This document shows positions 34,196 through 42,135 of a DNA stretch of 64,000 nt, in pieces (position 1 is the first letter of the stretch; each line of letters begins with the position of its first letter). Location: the NCBI GenBank assembly GCA_963816785.1, contig CAWFLL010000002.1:372001-436000 (forward strand). The letters run 5' to 3'. Both the position numbers and the translations under genes were made by a program. Origin of the DNA: VRUE01 sp963816785. GTDB lineage: Bacteria; Actinomycetota; Thermoleophilia; Solirubrobacterales; 70-9. The notes beneath the pieces are model-generated. The model had not been told where the DNA came from, searched no databases, and worked only from the letters and a program-made list of their open reading frames with translations.

Positions 34196-34920
34196 TCGAG
34201 GCGACGGGCCTCGCCGCCGGCTACGACGGAGAGCGCGCGATCCACGACGTCACCTTCACCCTCCGGCCTGCGGAACGGATGGCGTTGCTCGGCCCCAACG
34301 GCGGCGGCAAGACCACACTCCTGCGGGCGCTGCTCGGCGAGATTCGGCCGCTGGCGGGCGGGGTCCAGGTCATGGCGCGTTGCGCCAGCGTGCCGCAGAC
34401 CGAGCGCTCGCAACTCGATTACCCGGTCTCGGCACTCGACGTGGCGGCGATGGGGGCGCTCTCCAGGCTGCCGTGGTGGCGGCGGCCCGGCCGCCGCGAC
34501 CGCGTCGTCGCTCTCGACGCGCTTCGGCAGGTCGGTCTCGACGCGTTTGCGGGCGAGACCTTTGGCAAGCTCTCCGGCGGCCAGCGCCAGAGGGTTCTGA
34601 TCGCTCGGAGCCTTGTCCAGGACGCCGGGCTCCTGCTGCTCGACGAGCCGTTCTCCGGCCTCGATCGAACCAGCGCCGAGCGCCTCGAGGGGTTGATCGA
34701 CGCTCTGGCCGCTGAAGGGCGGGGGATCGTGATCGCGACCCATGACCTCGAGCAGGCGCGGCGCTGGGACAGCGTCCTCTGTCTCAATCGCGGCCAGGTT
34801 GCGGTCGGCGACCCCGACGAGGTGCTCGACCTCGAGGTCCTCGAGGCGACCTACGGCGGTGCGATCGTCGAGCTACCTGGGACGGGGGGGCTGGGCCTCC
34901 TCCCGCCCCATCACCACTGA
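34177..34920 (+). CDS. znuC: Zinc ABC transporter, ATP-binding protein (ZnuC-like)
   Basis: 247-residue ATPase: Walker A GPNGGGKTT, signature LSGGQRQR, Walker B LLLLDEPFSGLD, switch histidine in IATHDLEQ. Its Q loop reads CASVPQTERSQLDYPVSALD, as in metal transporters. GTG start behind GGAGG, overlapping the previous frame by 19 bases. The C-terminus PPHHH is histidine-rich and could bind zinc. Confidence 0.9.
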   Translation: MSLEPLIEATGLAAGYDGERAIHDVTFTLRPAERMALLGPNGGGKTTLLRALLGEIRPLAGGVQVMARCASVPQTERSQLDYPVSALDVAAMGALSRLPWWRRPGRRDRVVALDALRQVGLDAFAGETFGKLSGGQRQRVLIARSLVQDAGLLLLDEPFSGLDRTSAERLEGLIDALAAEGRGIVIATHDLEQARRWDSVLCLNRGQVAVGDPDEVLDLEVLEATYGGAIVELPGTGGLGLLPPHHH

Positions 34921-34921
34921 G

Positions 34922-35761
34922 ATGATCGAGCCCCTCCAGGACGAGTTCATGCGTCGGGCGATCGTCGAGATGTCCCTGCTCGGCGCGGCAGGGGGCGCAC
35001 TGGGCTGCTGGGTCGTCCTCTACCGGCTCTCCTATGCGGCCGAGTCCCTCGCCCACTCGATCTTCCCCGGGTTGGTGCTCGCGGCCTTGGCCGGTGCGCC
35101 GCTCCTCGTCGGCGGAGCGCCGGCGATCGTCGTCGCCGCGTTGGCGATCGCCGTCGCGACGCGGGTCCCCGGGGCCAGCCGTGATGTGGCGATCGGTGTC
35201 GTCGTCACGACCATGTTTGGGCTCGGGGCCCTGCTGGCGCTCTCGCCGGATTCGCCGTCTGGGGTCCAGGAGCTGCTGTTCGGCGACATCCTCGGCCCCT
35301 CCGACGCCGATCTCCTCGCCGCGTTGCTCCTCGTGGCAGGGGTGGGCGTGTGTCTGTCGCTCCTGCACGGCCGGCTGCTGGCGGCGGGCTTCGATCGCGC
35401 CGCGGCACGATCGCTCGGAGCCTCACCCGGTTTCACTGAGGCGATCCTGATCGTGCTCCTGGGGGCGGCGATCGTCGTTGCCGTCCAGGGTCTCGGCAAC
35501 CTGCTGGTCGCTGGTGTCATCGTCGGCCCTGCGGCGGCGGCTCGCCAGCTGACCGATCGGATCGTCCCGATGATGGCCCTCGCTGTGACGATCGCCTGCC
35601 TCGCCGGCCTCGCCGGCCTCTATGCCTCCTACTACGTGGGTACGGCCGGCGGCGCCTCGGTCGCGCTGGCGATCGTCGTCGCCTACCTGCTCTCGCTACC
35701 GGCCGGGCGGCTCGCGTCGTTGTGGCGGGAGCGGGCCGAGTCGAGGGCTACGATCGGCTGA
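34922..35761 (+). CDS. znuB: Zinc ABC transporter, permease protein (second permease)
   Basis: 279-residue permease of the ZnuB/MntB family, about eight helices (LLGAAGGALGCWVVLYRLSYAAESLAHSIFPGLVLAALAG near the start, LGASPGFTEAILIVLLGAAIVVAVQGLGNLLVAGVIVGPAAAARQLT later). The operon thus encodes two different permeases, consistent with a heterodimeric channel. It follows znuC by one base and precedes the regulator by one base. Confidence 0.9.
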   Translation: MIEPLQDEFMRRAIVEMSLLGAAGGALGCWVVLYRLSYAAESLAHSIFPGLVLAALAGAPLLVGGAPAIVVAALAIAVATRVPGASRDVAIGVVVTTMFGLGALLALSPDSPSGVQELLFGDILGPSDADLLAALLLVAGVGVCLSLLHGRLLAAGFDRAAARSLGASPGFTEAILIVLLGAAIVVAVQGLGNLLVAGVIVGPAAAARQLTDRIVPMMALAVTIACLAGLAGLYASYYVGTAGGASVALAIVVAYLLSLPAGRLASLWRERAESRATIG

Positions 35762-35762
35762 G

Positions 35763-36209
35763 ATGCCCGCTGCGAACGACACGAGCTGGGCGGATCATGC
35801 GCGCGCAGCCCTGCAGCAGGCCGGCTACCGGCGGGGCGGCGCCCGCAACGCCGTGGTCGAAGCGCTCGCCCGCCACGATTGCGCGGTCACCGCTCTGGAG
35901 CTGGATGAGGAGCTTCGCCAGCGCAAGCCCGCGGTCGGCCGCGCCAGCGTCTACCGCACCCTCGAGCAGTTGGAGGAGCTGGGCCTGGTGCAACGGCTGG
36001 AGGTCTCGCGCGGGGTCGCCGGCTACGAGCGTGTGAGCCCGGGAGGGCATCACCACCATCACATGATCTGCCACCGCTGCGGGAGGATGGAGGCGTTCGA
36101 GGACGCGGAGCTCGAGCGTGCAATCGCAAGGTTGTCGGACCGGGCCAGCTTCGACGTCATCGAGCACGACGTCGCGCTGCGCGGCCTCTGCGAGCGCTGC
36201 GCGAACTAG
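35763..36209 (+). CDS. zur: Fur family regulator, probable Zur
   Basis: 148 residues. Winged helix (YRRGGARNAVVEALARHDCAVTALELDEELRQRKPAVGRASVYRTLEQLEELGLVQRL), then the metal-binding part with GGHHHHHMICHRCG and a second CxxC pair (CERC) for structural zinc. As the last gene of a zinc-uptake operon behind a palindrome, it is most simply the zinc-responsive repressor and autoregulated. Identity as Zur rather than Fur rests on this context. Confidence 0.88.
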   Translation: MPAANDTSWADHARAALQQAGYRRGGARNAVVEALARHDCAVTALELDEELRQRKPAVGRASVYRTLEQLEELGLVQRLEVSRGVAGYERVSPGGHHHHHMICHRCGRMEAFEDAELERAIARLSDRASFDVIEHDVALRGLCERCAN

Positions 36210-36219
36210 GCGCAGTCGG

Positions 36220-36327
36220 CTATGCCCGGAGGCCGGAGGCGAGGACCGCCAGAGTGATGATCGCCGCGGAGATGGGCTTCAGCCGGGAGGCGGTGATCCG
36301 GGGGGCGCTCAGCTGTAGCGATCCCAT
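36220..36327 (-). CDS. Possible 35-residue membrane peptide
   Basis: ATG inside the last codons of the M23 peptidase gene; the product has a basic amphipathic start (ITASRLKPI) and one hydrophobic stretch (SAAIITLAVLASGLRA). It fills nearly the whole gap to the converging zur gene. No clear ribosome site of its own; translation would depend on coupling to the peptidase. It may be chance. Confidence 0.25.
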   Translation of the reverse strand: MGSLQLSAPRITASRLKPISAAIITLAVLASGLRA

Positions 36328-37274
36328 TTCGTCAGGTACGGGAGCGGGTCGATCGGGCTGCCGCCCTCGTACCAGCCAGGGGGTTCCCAGATCTCGAAGT
36401 GGAGGTGGCATCCCTCCGCATTGCCGGTTTCGCCGACCAGCCCGATTGGCTGGCCGGTGCGGACGACCATTCCTTCCTGCAGCGCCGAGGGTTCGAGCAG
36501 GTGCATGTAGGCCATGTCGAACCCGGTCCCCCGGCCGTCGATGACGATGTAGTTGCCGGCGGCGCTCTGATAGCCCGAGTACTGGACGCGGCCACCGCGG
36601 GCGGCGACCAGTGGCAGTCCGCACCTCGCCATCACGTCCTGGCCCTGATGGGTGTGCCCGGCGCGGCCGGCGCCGAAGCCCGCTCCGGCGCTGCCGAAGT
36701 CGTGTGCGCCGAGCACCGGAAAGGCGAAGCCGTAGAGCGCGAAGCCGAGGCTGATCGGCGCCGTTTCGGAGGAGGACGCGCGGCGCGGCGCGCGGAGCGG
36801 GGCCGGCCCGCCGCTCTGCGGCAGGATCCTGAACGTGTAGCGGCCATTGCGGGCGGGGCGGCCGAGAGCCGTCGTCGCGGCCCAGCGGACCCTGTCTTCG
36901 ACCCCCGGCGCGATGTCGTTGCGGTAGAAGCTCGTGACAACTTCGCCGGCGGCATCGACCACGTCGATGCGGAGGTCGTTCTGCGGCTGGTCGCTCCCGA
37001 TCGTGTAGCGGAGGCTCGGATAGCGGACCCCGTAGTAGAAGGACTTTCGCGGCGTGACCTGGGCCGAGAGCAGGGTCAGCGTTCCGGCGCTGGGGATGTC
37101 GGCGGCCGGGCTGCCGGTCTGGCTCGGCGGCGGAGGGGCGCTTCCCGCCGGCGTCGGCGCGCCGCCGGTCAGCGCCGCGGCCGGCGTCGCCGCGCATGTC
37201 AAGACCACCGCCAAGGCGGCGATCAATGTCAATCCGGTTGGCCGAAACCCGGCACCCGTCCCGCTGCGTGCCAC
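36309..37274 (-). CDS. Secreted M23 family metallopeptidase
   Basis: 321 residues with a signal peptide (GLTLIAALAVVLTCAATPAAA) and a proline-rich linker. An all-beta domain covers about residues 65-155, then comes a LytM/M23 domain: first zinc ligands in HTHQGQD and the last in HLHFE. By family it cleaves peptidoglycan cross-bridges or activates amidases. The gene is divergent from rplM. Confidence 0.88.
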   Translation of the reverse strand: MARSGTGAGFRPTGLTLIAALAVVLTCAATPAAALTGGAPTPAGSAPPPPSQTGSPAADIPSAGTLTLLSAQVTPRKSFYYGVRYPSLRYTIGSDQPQNDLRIDVVDAAGEVVTSFYRNDIAPGVEDRVRWAATTALGRPARNGRYTFRILPQSGGPAPLRAPRRASSSETAPISLGFALYGFAFPVLGAHDFGSAGAGFGAGRAGHTHQGQDVMARCGLPLVAARGGRVQYSGYQSAAGNYIVIDGRGTGFDMAYMHLLEPSALQEGMVVRTGQPIGLVGETGNAEGCHLHFEIWEPPGWYEGGSPIDPLPYLTKWDRYS

Positions 37275-37474
37275 GTACCCTCTCTTTCGATCGCCTACGG
37301 AGTTAGCTGTCGGGCTCGCGCTGAAAGAGATGCGCTACGGAACTGTTCGTCCGATTCGCCCCTGGGACCTGCAAAGGCCCCTGCGGTTCCTCCGCTCCCG
37401 TCCGGCTGGCCCGGGCGGGATTCGGCACTGCTGGCGCGGCAGTATAGAAGGGTGGGCGGCTATGATGCGCTCCG

Positions 37475-37501
37475 CCGCGCAGGGTGCTCCGCGCGGTTTT
37501 T
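37475..37501 (+). terminator. Terminator-like hairpin directly before rplM (possible attenuator)
   Basis: CCGCGC (37475-37480) pairs with GCGCGG (37491-37496) and is followed at once by TTTTT; the rplM ATG is 5 bases further on. Candidate -10 boxes TATAGA (37443) and TATGAT (37461) lie before it, so the hairpin is in the leader. There is no visible ribosome site between the T run and the ATG. Confidence 0.55.
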
Positions 37502-37506
37502 GCACG

Positions 37507-37938
37507 ATGAAGACCTACGTAGCGACACCCGCCGACCGCCAGCGCGACTGGTACGTCGTCGATGCCGAGGGGCAGACCCTGGGTCGTATGGCGACCCGAA
37601 TCGCCGATGCGCTGCGGGGAAAGCGCAAGCCCGAGTACACGCCGCACATCGACACCGGCGACTTCGTGGTCGTCATCAACGCCGAGAAGATCCACGTCAC
37701 CGGCAACAAGCTCGAGCAGAAGCGCTACTGGCGTCACAGCGGCTATCCGGGCGGGATCAAGTCCCGCACCCTGGCCGAGATGCTCGACAAGCGCCCCGAG
37801 GAGGTGATTCGCAAGGCGGTGAAGGGGATGCTTCCCCGCAACCGGCTTGCCCGCCGCCAGCTGACCAAGCTCAAGGTCTACGCTGGCCCGGAACACCCGC
37901 ACGCGGCGCAGAAACCGCAGCCGATGGAGACCAAATGA
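37507..37938 (+). CDS. rplM: 50S ribosomal protein L13
   Basis: 143 residues, full length: MKTYVATPADRQRDWYVVDAEGQTLGRMATRIADAL, HIDTGDFVVVINAEKIHVTGNK, KAVKGMLPRNRLARRQLTKLKVYAGPEHPH. It overlaps rpsI by 4 bases, the standard rplM-rpsI pair. The leader holds a terminator-like hairpin that may control the pair. Confidence 0.96.
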   Translation: MKTYVATPADRQRDWYVVDAEGQTLGRMATRIADALRGKRKPEYTPHIDTGDFVVVINAEKIHVTGNKLEQKRYWRHSGYPGGIKSRTLAEMLDKRPEEVIRKAVKGMLPRNRLARRQLTKLKVYAGPEHPHAAQKPQPMETK

Positions 37939-38894
37939 TGGCCGACGACGAGAAACAGAACGAAACATCAGAGGAGTCGGCGGAGATTTCGGCTCAGGAC
38001 GAGACCACCCCGCCCGCGGGTCCTGTCGATGCGGAGGGTCCGGACGACGGGTCGGCCGAGGAGACGGCCGCCGAGCCTCCGGCCGCTGAGCAGGATGAAG
38101 ACACGAGCGAGGCGACGTCGAAATCTGATGATGCGACGCCGAGCGAGGAAGCAGCAGATGCCGAGCAGGGTGAGGTTGACCCGCCCGCGGCGGACGCGGA
38201 GCAGAGCACGCGGGCGGAAGATGATGATGGTGAGGAGCTCGCTGAGGACGCGGCTACTGAGCAGGAGGAGCCGGAGTCCGAGGCGGCGGCGGCGGACATG
38301 CCTGCTGCCAAGGAGAAAAAAGCTGACGTCATTCCCGGTGCCGACCTCGAGCCGATTGCGGTCGAGGAGGAGGAGCGGCCGCTCAGCGCCGAGGAGCAGG
38401 CCCGGCGCGAGGCGGAGGAGGAGGAGCGCGCCCGCCGCGAGGCGGAGCTGACGGGTGACTCCGAGGAGGAGCAGCCCGCGACCCCGGCCCCCGCCAAGCT
38501 GGAGGGCGATGCCCGCTATCTCGCGACCGGGAAGCGCAAGAGCGCGATCGCCCGCGTCACGCTGCTGCCCGGTAACGGTGAGATCGTGATCAACAGGCGC
38601 CCGCTCGAGGAGTTCTTCCCGCGGCCGCTTCATCAGACGATGGCGCGCCAGCCGCTCTCCACGACCGGATACGAGGGCAGCGTCGACGTTCGGGTCCGCG
38701 TCCACGGCGGCGGCATCGGCGGGCAGGCCGGCGCGGTCCGCCACGGGATCGCCAGGGCGCTGACCGAGGTCGATCCCGAGCTGCGGAGCGAGTTGAAGCG
38801 CCGCGGCTTCCTCACCCGCGACGCTCGGGTCAAGGAGCGCCGCAAGGCGGGCCTGAAGAAGGCTCGAAAGCGTCCGCAGTTCTCCAAGCGCTAG
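37935..38894 (+). CDS. rpsI: 30S ribosomal protein S9 with a 190-residue acidic N-terminal extension
   Basis: 319 residues. The last 127 are a normal S9 (YLATGKRKSAIARVTLLPG, GGGIGGQAGAVRHGIARAL, KERRKAGLKKARKRPQFSKR at the end). Residues 1-192 are an unusual tail rich in E, D, A and P, with no hydrophobic segments, mostly disordered; a helical stretch with EEQARREAEEEERARREAE lies close to the core. Actinobacterial S9 often has a tail of tens of residues; this one is far longer. The start ATGATG overlaps the rplM stop, so the tail is part of the frame. Confidence 0.93.
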   Translation: MMADDEKQNETSEESAEISAQDETTPPAGPVDAEGPDDGSAEETAAEPPAAEQDEDTSEATSKSDDATPSEEAADAEQGEVDPPAADAEQSTRAEDDDGEELAEDAATEQEEPESEAAAADMPAAKEKKADVIPGADLEPIAVEEEERPLSAEEQARREAEEEERARREAELTGDSEEEQPATPAPAKLEGDARYLATGKRKSAIARVTLLPGNGEIVINRRPLEEFFPRPLHQTMARQPLSTTGYEGSVDVRVRVHGGGIGGQAGAVRHGIARALTEVDPELRSELKRRGFLTRDARVKERRKAGLKKARKRPQFSKR

Positions 38895-38902
38895 GGGGCG
38901 GA

Positions 38903-40216
38903 TTGTCGGGGGAGCGCAAGCTCTTCGGAACCGACGGGGTCCGAGGGGAGGTCGGCGCATTCCTCACGGCCGAGCTTGCGATGGCGCTGGGGAAGGCGGC
39001 CAGCGCCTCGCTCGAGGTGGAGCGGCCGCAGGTTCTGATCGTGCGCGACACCCGCGAGTCGGGGCCGATGCTGGAGGCGGCGTTGGCCGCCGGGGTCGCG
39101 GCCGCCGGCGGCGACGCGCTGCTCGGAGGGGTCCTGCCGACGCCGGCGGCGGCGATTCTCGTCAAGCGGCTGGGGCTCGACCTCGCCGCGGTCGTATCCG
39201 CCTCCCACAACCCCTATCGCGACAACGGGATCAAGTTCTTCTCCAGCGCCGGCACCAAGCTCAGCGACGAGGTCGAGGCCGGGATCGAGGCGCTGCTCGA
39301 CAGCGCGCCGACGGCTGAGCGGAGCGGCCGCGTGCGGGAGCTGAACGGCGCGATGGAGGACTACCTGCGGGCGCTCGAGGCGGCCTTCCCGCTCGACCTG
39401 AAGGGCGTCAGGGTCGCGCTTGACTGCGCAAATGGCGCCACCCACATGGCGGCGCCGGCGATATTCGAGCGGCTCGGAGCGAAGGTCGAGCTGATCGCGG
39501 CCGAGCCCGACGGCCAGAACATCAACGATGGCTGCGGCTCGACCGAGCTCGGCCACCTGCGCGACCACATCGCCGGCTCCGAGGCGACGATCGGCTTTGC
39601 CTTCGACGGCGACGGGGACCGGGTTCTGGCTGTCGACGGAGCCGGCCGCGCCCATGACGGCGACGAGCTGATCGCCCTCGCCGCCCGCGGCCTTGCCTCA
39701 AGGGGGGAGCTGGGCGGCGGCGTCGTGGTCACCGTGATGAGCAACTACGGGTTTCACCGGGCGATGGAGGAGGCCGGGATCGAGGTTGCCGTGACCAAGG
39801 TCGGGGACCGCTACGTCCTCGACGAGCTGAACCGCCGCGGCTGGGCGCTCGGCGGCGAGCAGTCGGGTCACATCATCGACACCCGCTTCGTCCCCACCGG
39901 CGATGGGATCGCGGCGGCGCTGATGACGATGCGCGAGCTGGGCGGCGGCGACCTCGCCGACTCGGTGCCGATGGAGAAGCTTCCGCAGACGATGGTGAAC
40001 GTCGAGGTCGGTGACCGCGACGCGCTCGATCGGGCGGCTCCGGTTTGGGATGCCCTCGAGCGCGAGGAGGGCTCGCTCGAGGGCAGGGGCAGGATCCTCC
40101 TGCGTCCCTCCGGCACCGAACCGCTGGTCCGGGTGATGGTCGAGGCGCCGGACGCCGATGAGGCGAACGCGATCTGCGAGCGGCTGGCTGCGGTCGTCAG
40201 GCAAGAGCTGGCCTAG
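38903..40216 (+). CDS. glmM: Phosphoglucosamine mutase
   Basis: 437 residues; converts glucosamine-6-phosphate to glucosamine-1-phosphate for peptidoglycan. KLFGTDGVRGEVG at the N-terminus, phosphoserine loop VVSASHNPYRDNGIKFF, metal site FDGDGDR, sugar loop GGEQSGHII, phosphate site RPSGTEPLVRVMVE. TTG start nine bases after rpsI. glmS follows, so two successive steps are together. Confidence 0.94.
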   Translation: MSGERKLFGTDGVRGEVGAFLTAELAMALGKAASASLEVERPQVLIVRDTRESGPMLEAALAAGVAAAGGDALLGGVLPTPAAAILVKRLGLDLAAVVSASHNPYRDNGIKFFSSAGTKLSDEVEAGIEALLDSAPTAERSGRVRELNGAMEDYLRALEAAFPLDLKGVRVALDCANGATHMAAPAIFERLGAKVELIAAEPDGQNINDGCGSTELGHLRDHIAGSEATIGFAFDGDGDRVLAVDGAGRAHDGDELIALAARGLASRGELGGGVVVTVMSNYGFHRAMEEAGIEVAVTKVGDRYVLDELNRRGWALGGEQSGHIIDTRFVPTGDGIAAALMTMRELGGGDLADSVPMEKLPQTMVNVEVGDRDALDRAAPVWDALEREEGSLEGRGRILLRPSGTEPLVRVMVEAPDADEANAICERLAAVVRQELA

Positions 40217-40251
40217 ACACACCCCCGGGCCGTCTACTCTTAATCGCCTTC

Positions 40252-42111
40252 ATGTGTGGAATCGTCGGATATGCCGGGGGTCGTCCCTGCCGGGACCTGC
40301 TGGTCGGCGGGCTCGAAAAGCTCGAGTACCGCGGCTACGACTCGGCCGGCGTCTCGGTGATCGAGGACGGACGGGTGGACAGCGTCCGCGCGGTCGGCAA
40401 CCTCGCCAACCTGCGCGCCGCGATGGAGGTGCGCGACCCGGGTGCGGGAGGCGTCGCGGTAGCCGCGCCCCCGGCCACGACCGGAGTCGCCCACACCCGC
40501 TGGGCGACCCACGGCCGGGTCACCGAGGAGAACGCGCATCCCCACAGCGACAGCACCGACCGCGTCCACATCGTCCTCAACGGGATCGTCGAGAACCACG
40601 CCAAGCTGCGGCGGCGGCTCGAGGACGAGGGGCAGGAGTTCAGCTCCGAAACGGACGCCGAGGTCGTCGCCCACCTGATCGCCAGCCACTTCGATGGCGA
40701 CCTGGCGGCCGCGGTCAGGGCGGCGTTCGCCGAGCTGCGCGGCCACTACGCGTTCGTCGCGATGCACGCGGACCAGCCGGGGCAGCTGGTCGGGGCGCGC
40801 AAGGAGTGCCCGCTGGTCGCCGGCGTCGGCGACGGCGAGAGTTTCCTCGCCTCGGCGATCCCGGCCTTTCTCGCCGAGACCCGCAGCGCGGTGGCGATCG
40901 AGAACGACGAGATCGTCACGATCGACGCCTCCGGGGTCAGCATCACCGACGCCGAGGGGAACCCGGTCGAGCGGGAGCCCGAAGAGATCTCCTGGGACGA
41001 GACCGCGGCCGAGAAGGGCGGCTATGAGACGTTCATGCTGAAGGAGATCCACGAACAGGCCGACGCGGTCGCGGAAACGATCGCCGGCCGCCTTCCCGGC
41101 GACGACGGGGTCGACCTCTCAGAGGTCGAGCTGGACGACTCCTTCCTGCGCGGCCTGCGGCGGATCGTGATCGTCGCCTGCGGCACCTCCTACCACGCTG
41201 GCCTCGTCGGCCGCTACGCGATCGAGGAGTGGGCACGGGTCCCGGTCGAGATGGACATCGCCTCCGAGTACCGCTACCGGAACCCCGTCGTCGGGCCCGA
41301 CGACCTGGTGATCGGCATCACGCAGTCGGGTGAGACGGCCGACACCCTGGCGGCGATGCGGCTCGCCCGCGAGCGCGGCGCAAAGGTGCTGGCGATAACC
41401 AACATCCGCGGCAGCCAGGCGACGCGAGACGCCGACGCGGTCCTCTACACGCGCGCCGGGCTGGAGATCGGCGTCGCCGCGACGAAGACCTTCGTCGCCC
41501 AGGCCGCGACGATGTACCTGATCGGGCTGAGGTTGGCCGAGCTGCGCGGGACGCTCCCGCAGCCGCGCCTCCGCGAGCTGGTCGCGGAAATGAAGCACCT
41601 GCCCTCGAGGGTCGAGGCGACGCTTGCCGCCTGCGAGGAGCGCGTGCGCGAGATCTCCGCCAGCCAGAGCGATCAGGGGTTCTTCCTCTATCTGGGCCGC
41701 CACATCGGCCTCCCAGTCTGCCTCGAGGGGGCGCTGAAGCTGAAGGAGATCTCCTACATCCCGACCGACGCCTACGCCGCCGGCGAGATGAAGCACGGCC
41801 CGATCGCGTTGCTCGACGAGTCGACGCCGGTCGTCTGCGTGGCGACCGAGAGCCCGGTGCTCGACAAGGTCCTCTCCAACATCGAAGAGGTGCGCGCTCG
41901 CGGGGCGGCGACGATCGCGATCGCCACCGAGGGCTGCGAGCGGGTCGGCGAGATCGCCGATCAGACGATTGAGGTGGCCCGCACCGACTGGATCCTGCAG
42001 CCGATCGTCGCGATCCTGCCCCTGCAGCTGCTCGCCTACGACATCGCAGGCAATCGCGGCCTCAACGTCGATCAGCCGCGCAATCTGGCCAAGACCGTAA
42101 CGGTCGAGTAG
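40252..42111 (+). CDS. glmS: Glutamine-fructose-6-phosphate aminotransferase (isomerizing)
   Basis: 619 residues. N-terminal glutaminase with Cys2 nucleophile (MCGIVGYAGG), THTRWATHG-like VAHTRWATHGRVTEENAHPH, then two SIS sugar domains (ACGTSYHAGLVGRYAIEEWA, GITQSGETADTLAAM, EGALKLKEISYIPTDAYAAGEMKHGPIALL) and C-terminal PRNLAKTVTVE. The glutaminase-side loop around residues 60-80 is slightly longer than usual (DPGAGGVAVAAPP). No glmS ribozyme is visible in the short leader. Confidence 0.95.
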   Translation: MCGIVGYAGGRPCRDLLVGGLEKLEYRGYDSAGVSVIEDGRVDSVRAVGNLANLRAAMEVRDPGAGGVAVAAPPATTGVAHTRWATHGRVTEENAHPHSDSTDRVHIVLNGIVENHAKLRRRLEDEGQEFSSETDAEVVAHLIASHFDGDLAAAVRAAFAELRGHYAFVAMHADQPGQLVGARKECPLVAGVGDGESFLASAIPAFLAETRSAVAIENDEIVTIDASGVSITDAEGNPVEREPEEISWDETAAEKGGYETFMLKEIHEQADAVAETIAGRLPGDDGVDLSEVELDDSFLRGLRRIVIVACGTSYHAGLVGRYAIEEWARVPVEMDIASEYRYRNPVVGPDDLVIGITQSGETADTLAAMRLARERGAKVLAITNIRGSQATRDADAVLYTRAGLEIGVAATKTFVAQAATMYLIGLRLAELRGTLPQPRLRELVAEMKHLPSRVEATLAACEERVREISASQSDQGFFLYLGRHIGLPVCLEGALKLKEISYIPTDAYAAGEMKHGPIALLDESTPVVCVATESPVLDKVLSNIEEVRARGAATIAIATEGCERVGEIADQTIEVARTDWILQPIVAILPLQLLAYDIAGNRGLNVDQPRNLAKTVTVE

Positions 42112-42135
42112 CGCCGCGGTTAGGATGGCGCTCGC

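Noticed and set aside
40158..41027. Long frame overlapping the glmM end and glmS start
   Set aside because: Low-complexity arginine/glycine product, fully explained as a shadow of glmS in high-GC DNA; many similar frames across the window were dropped for the same reason.
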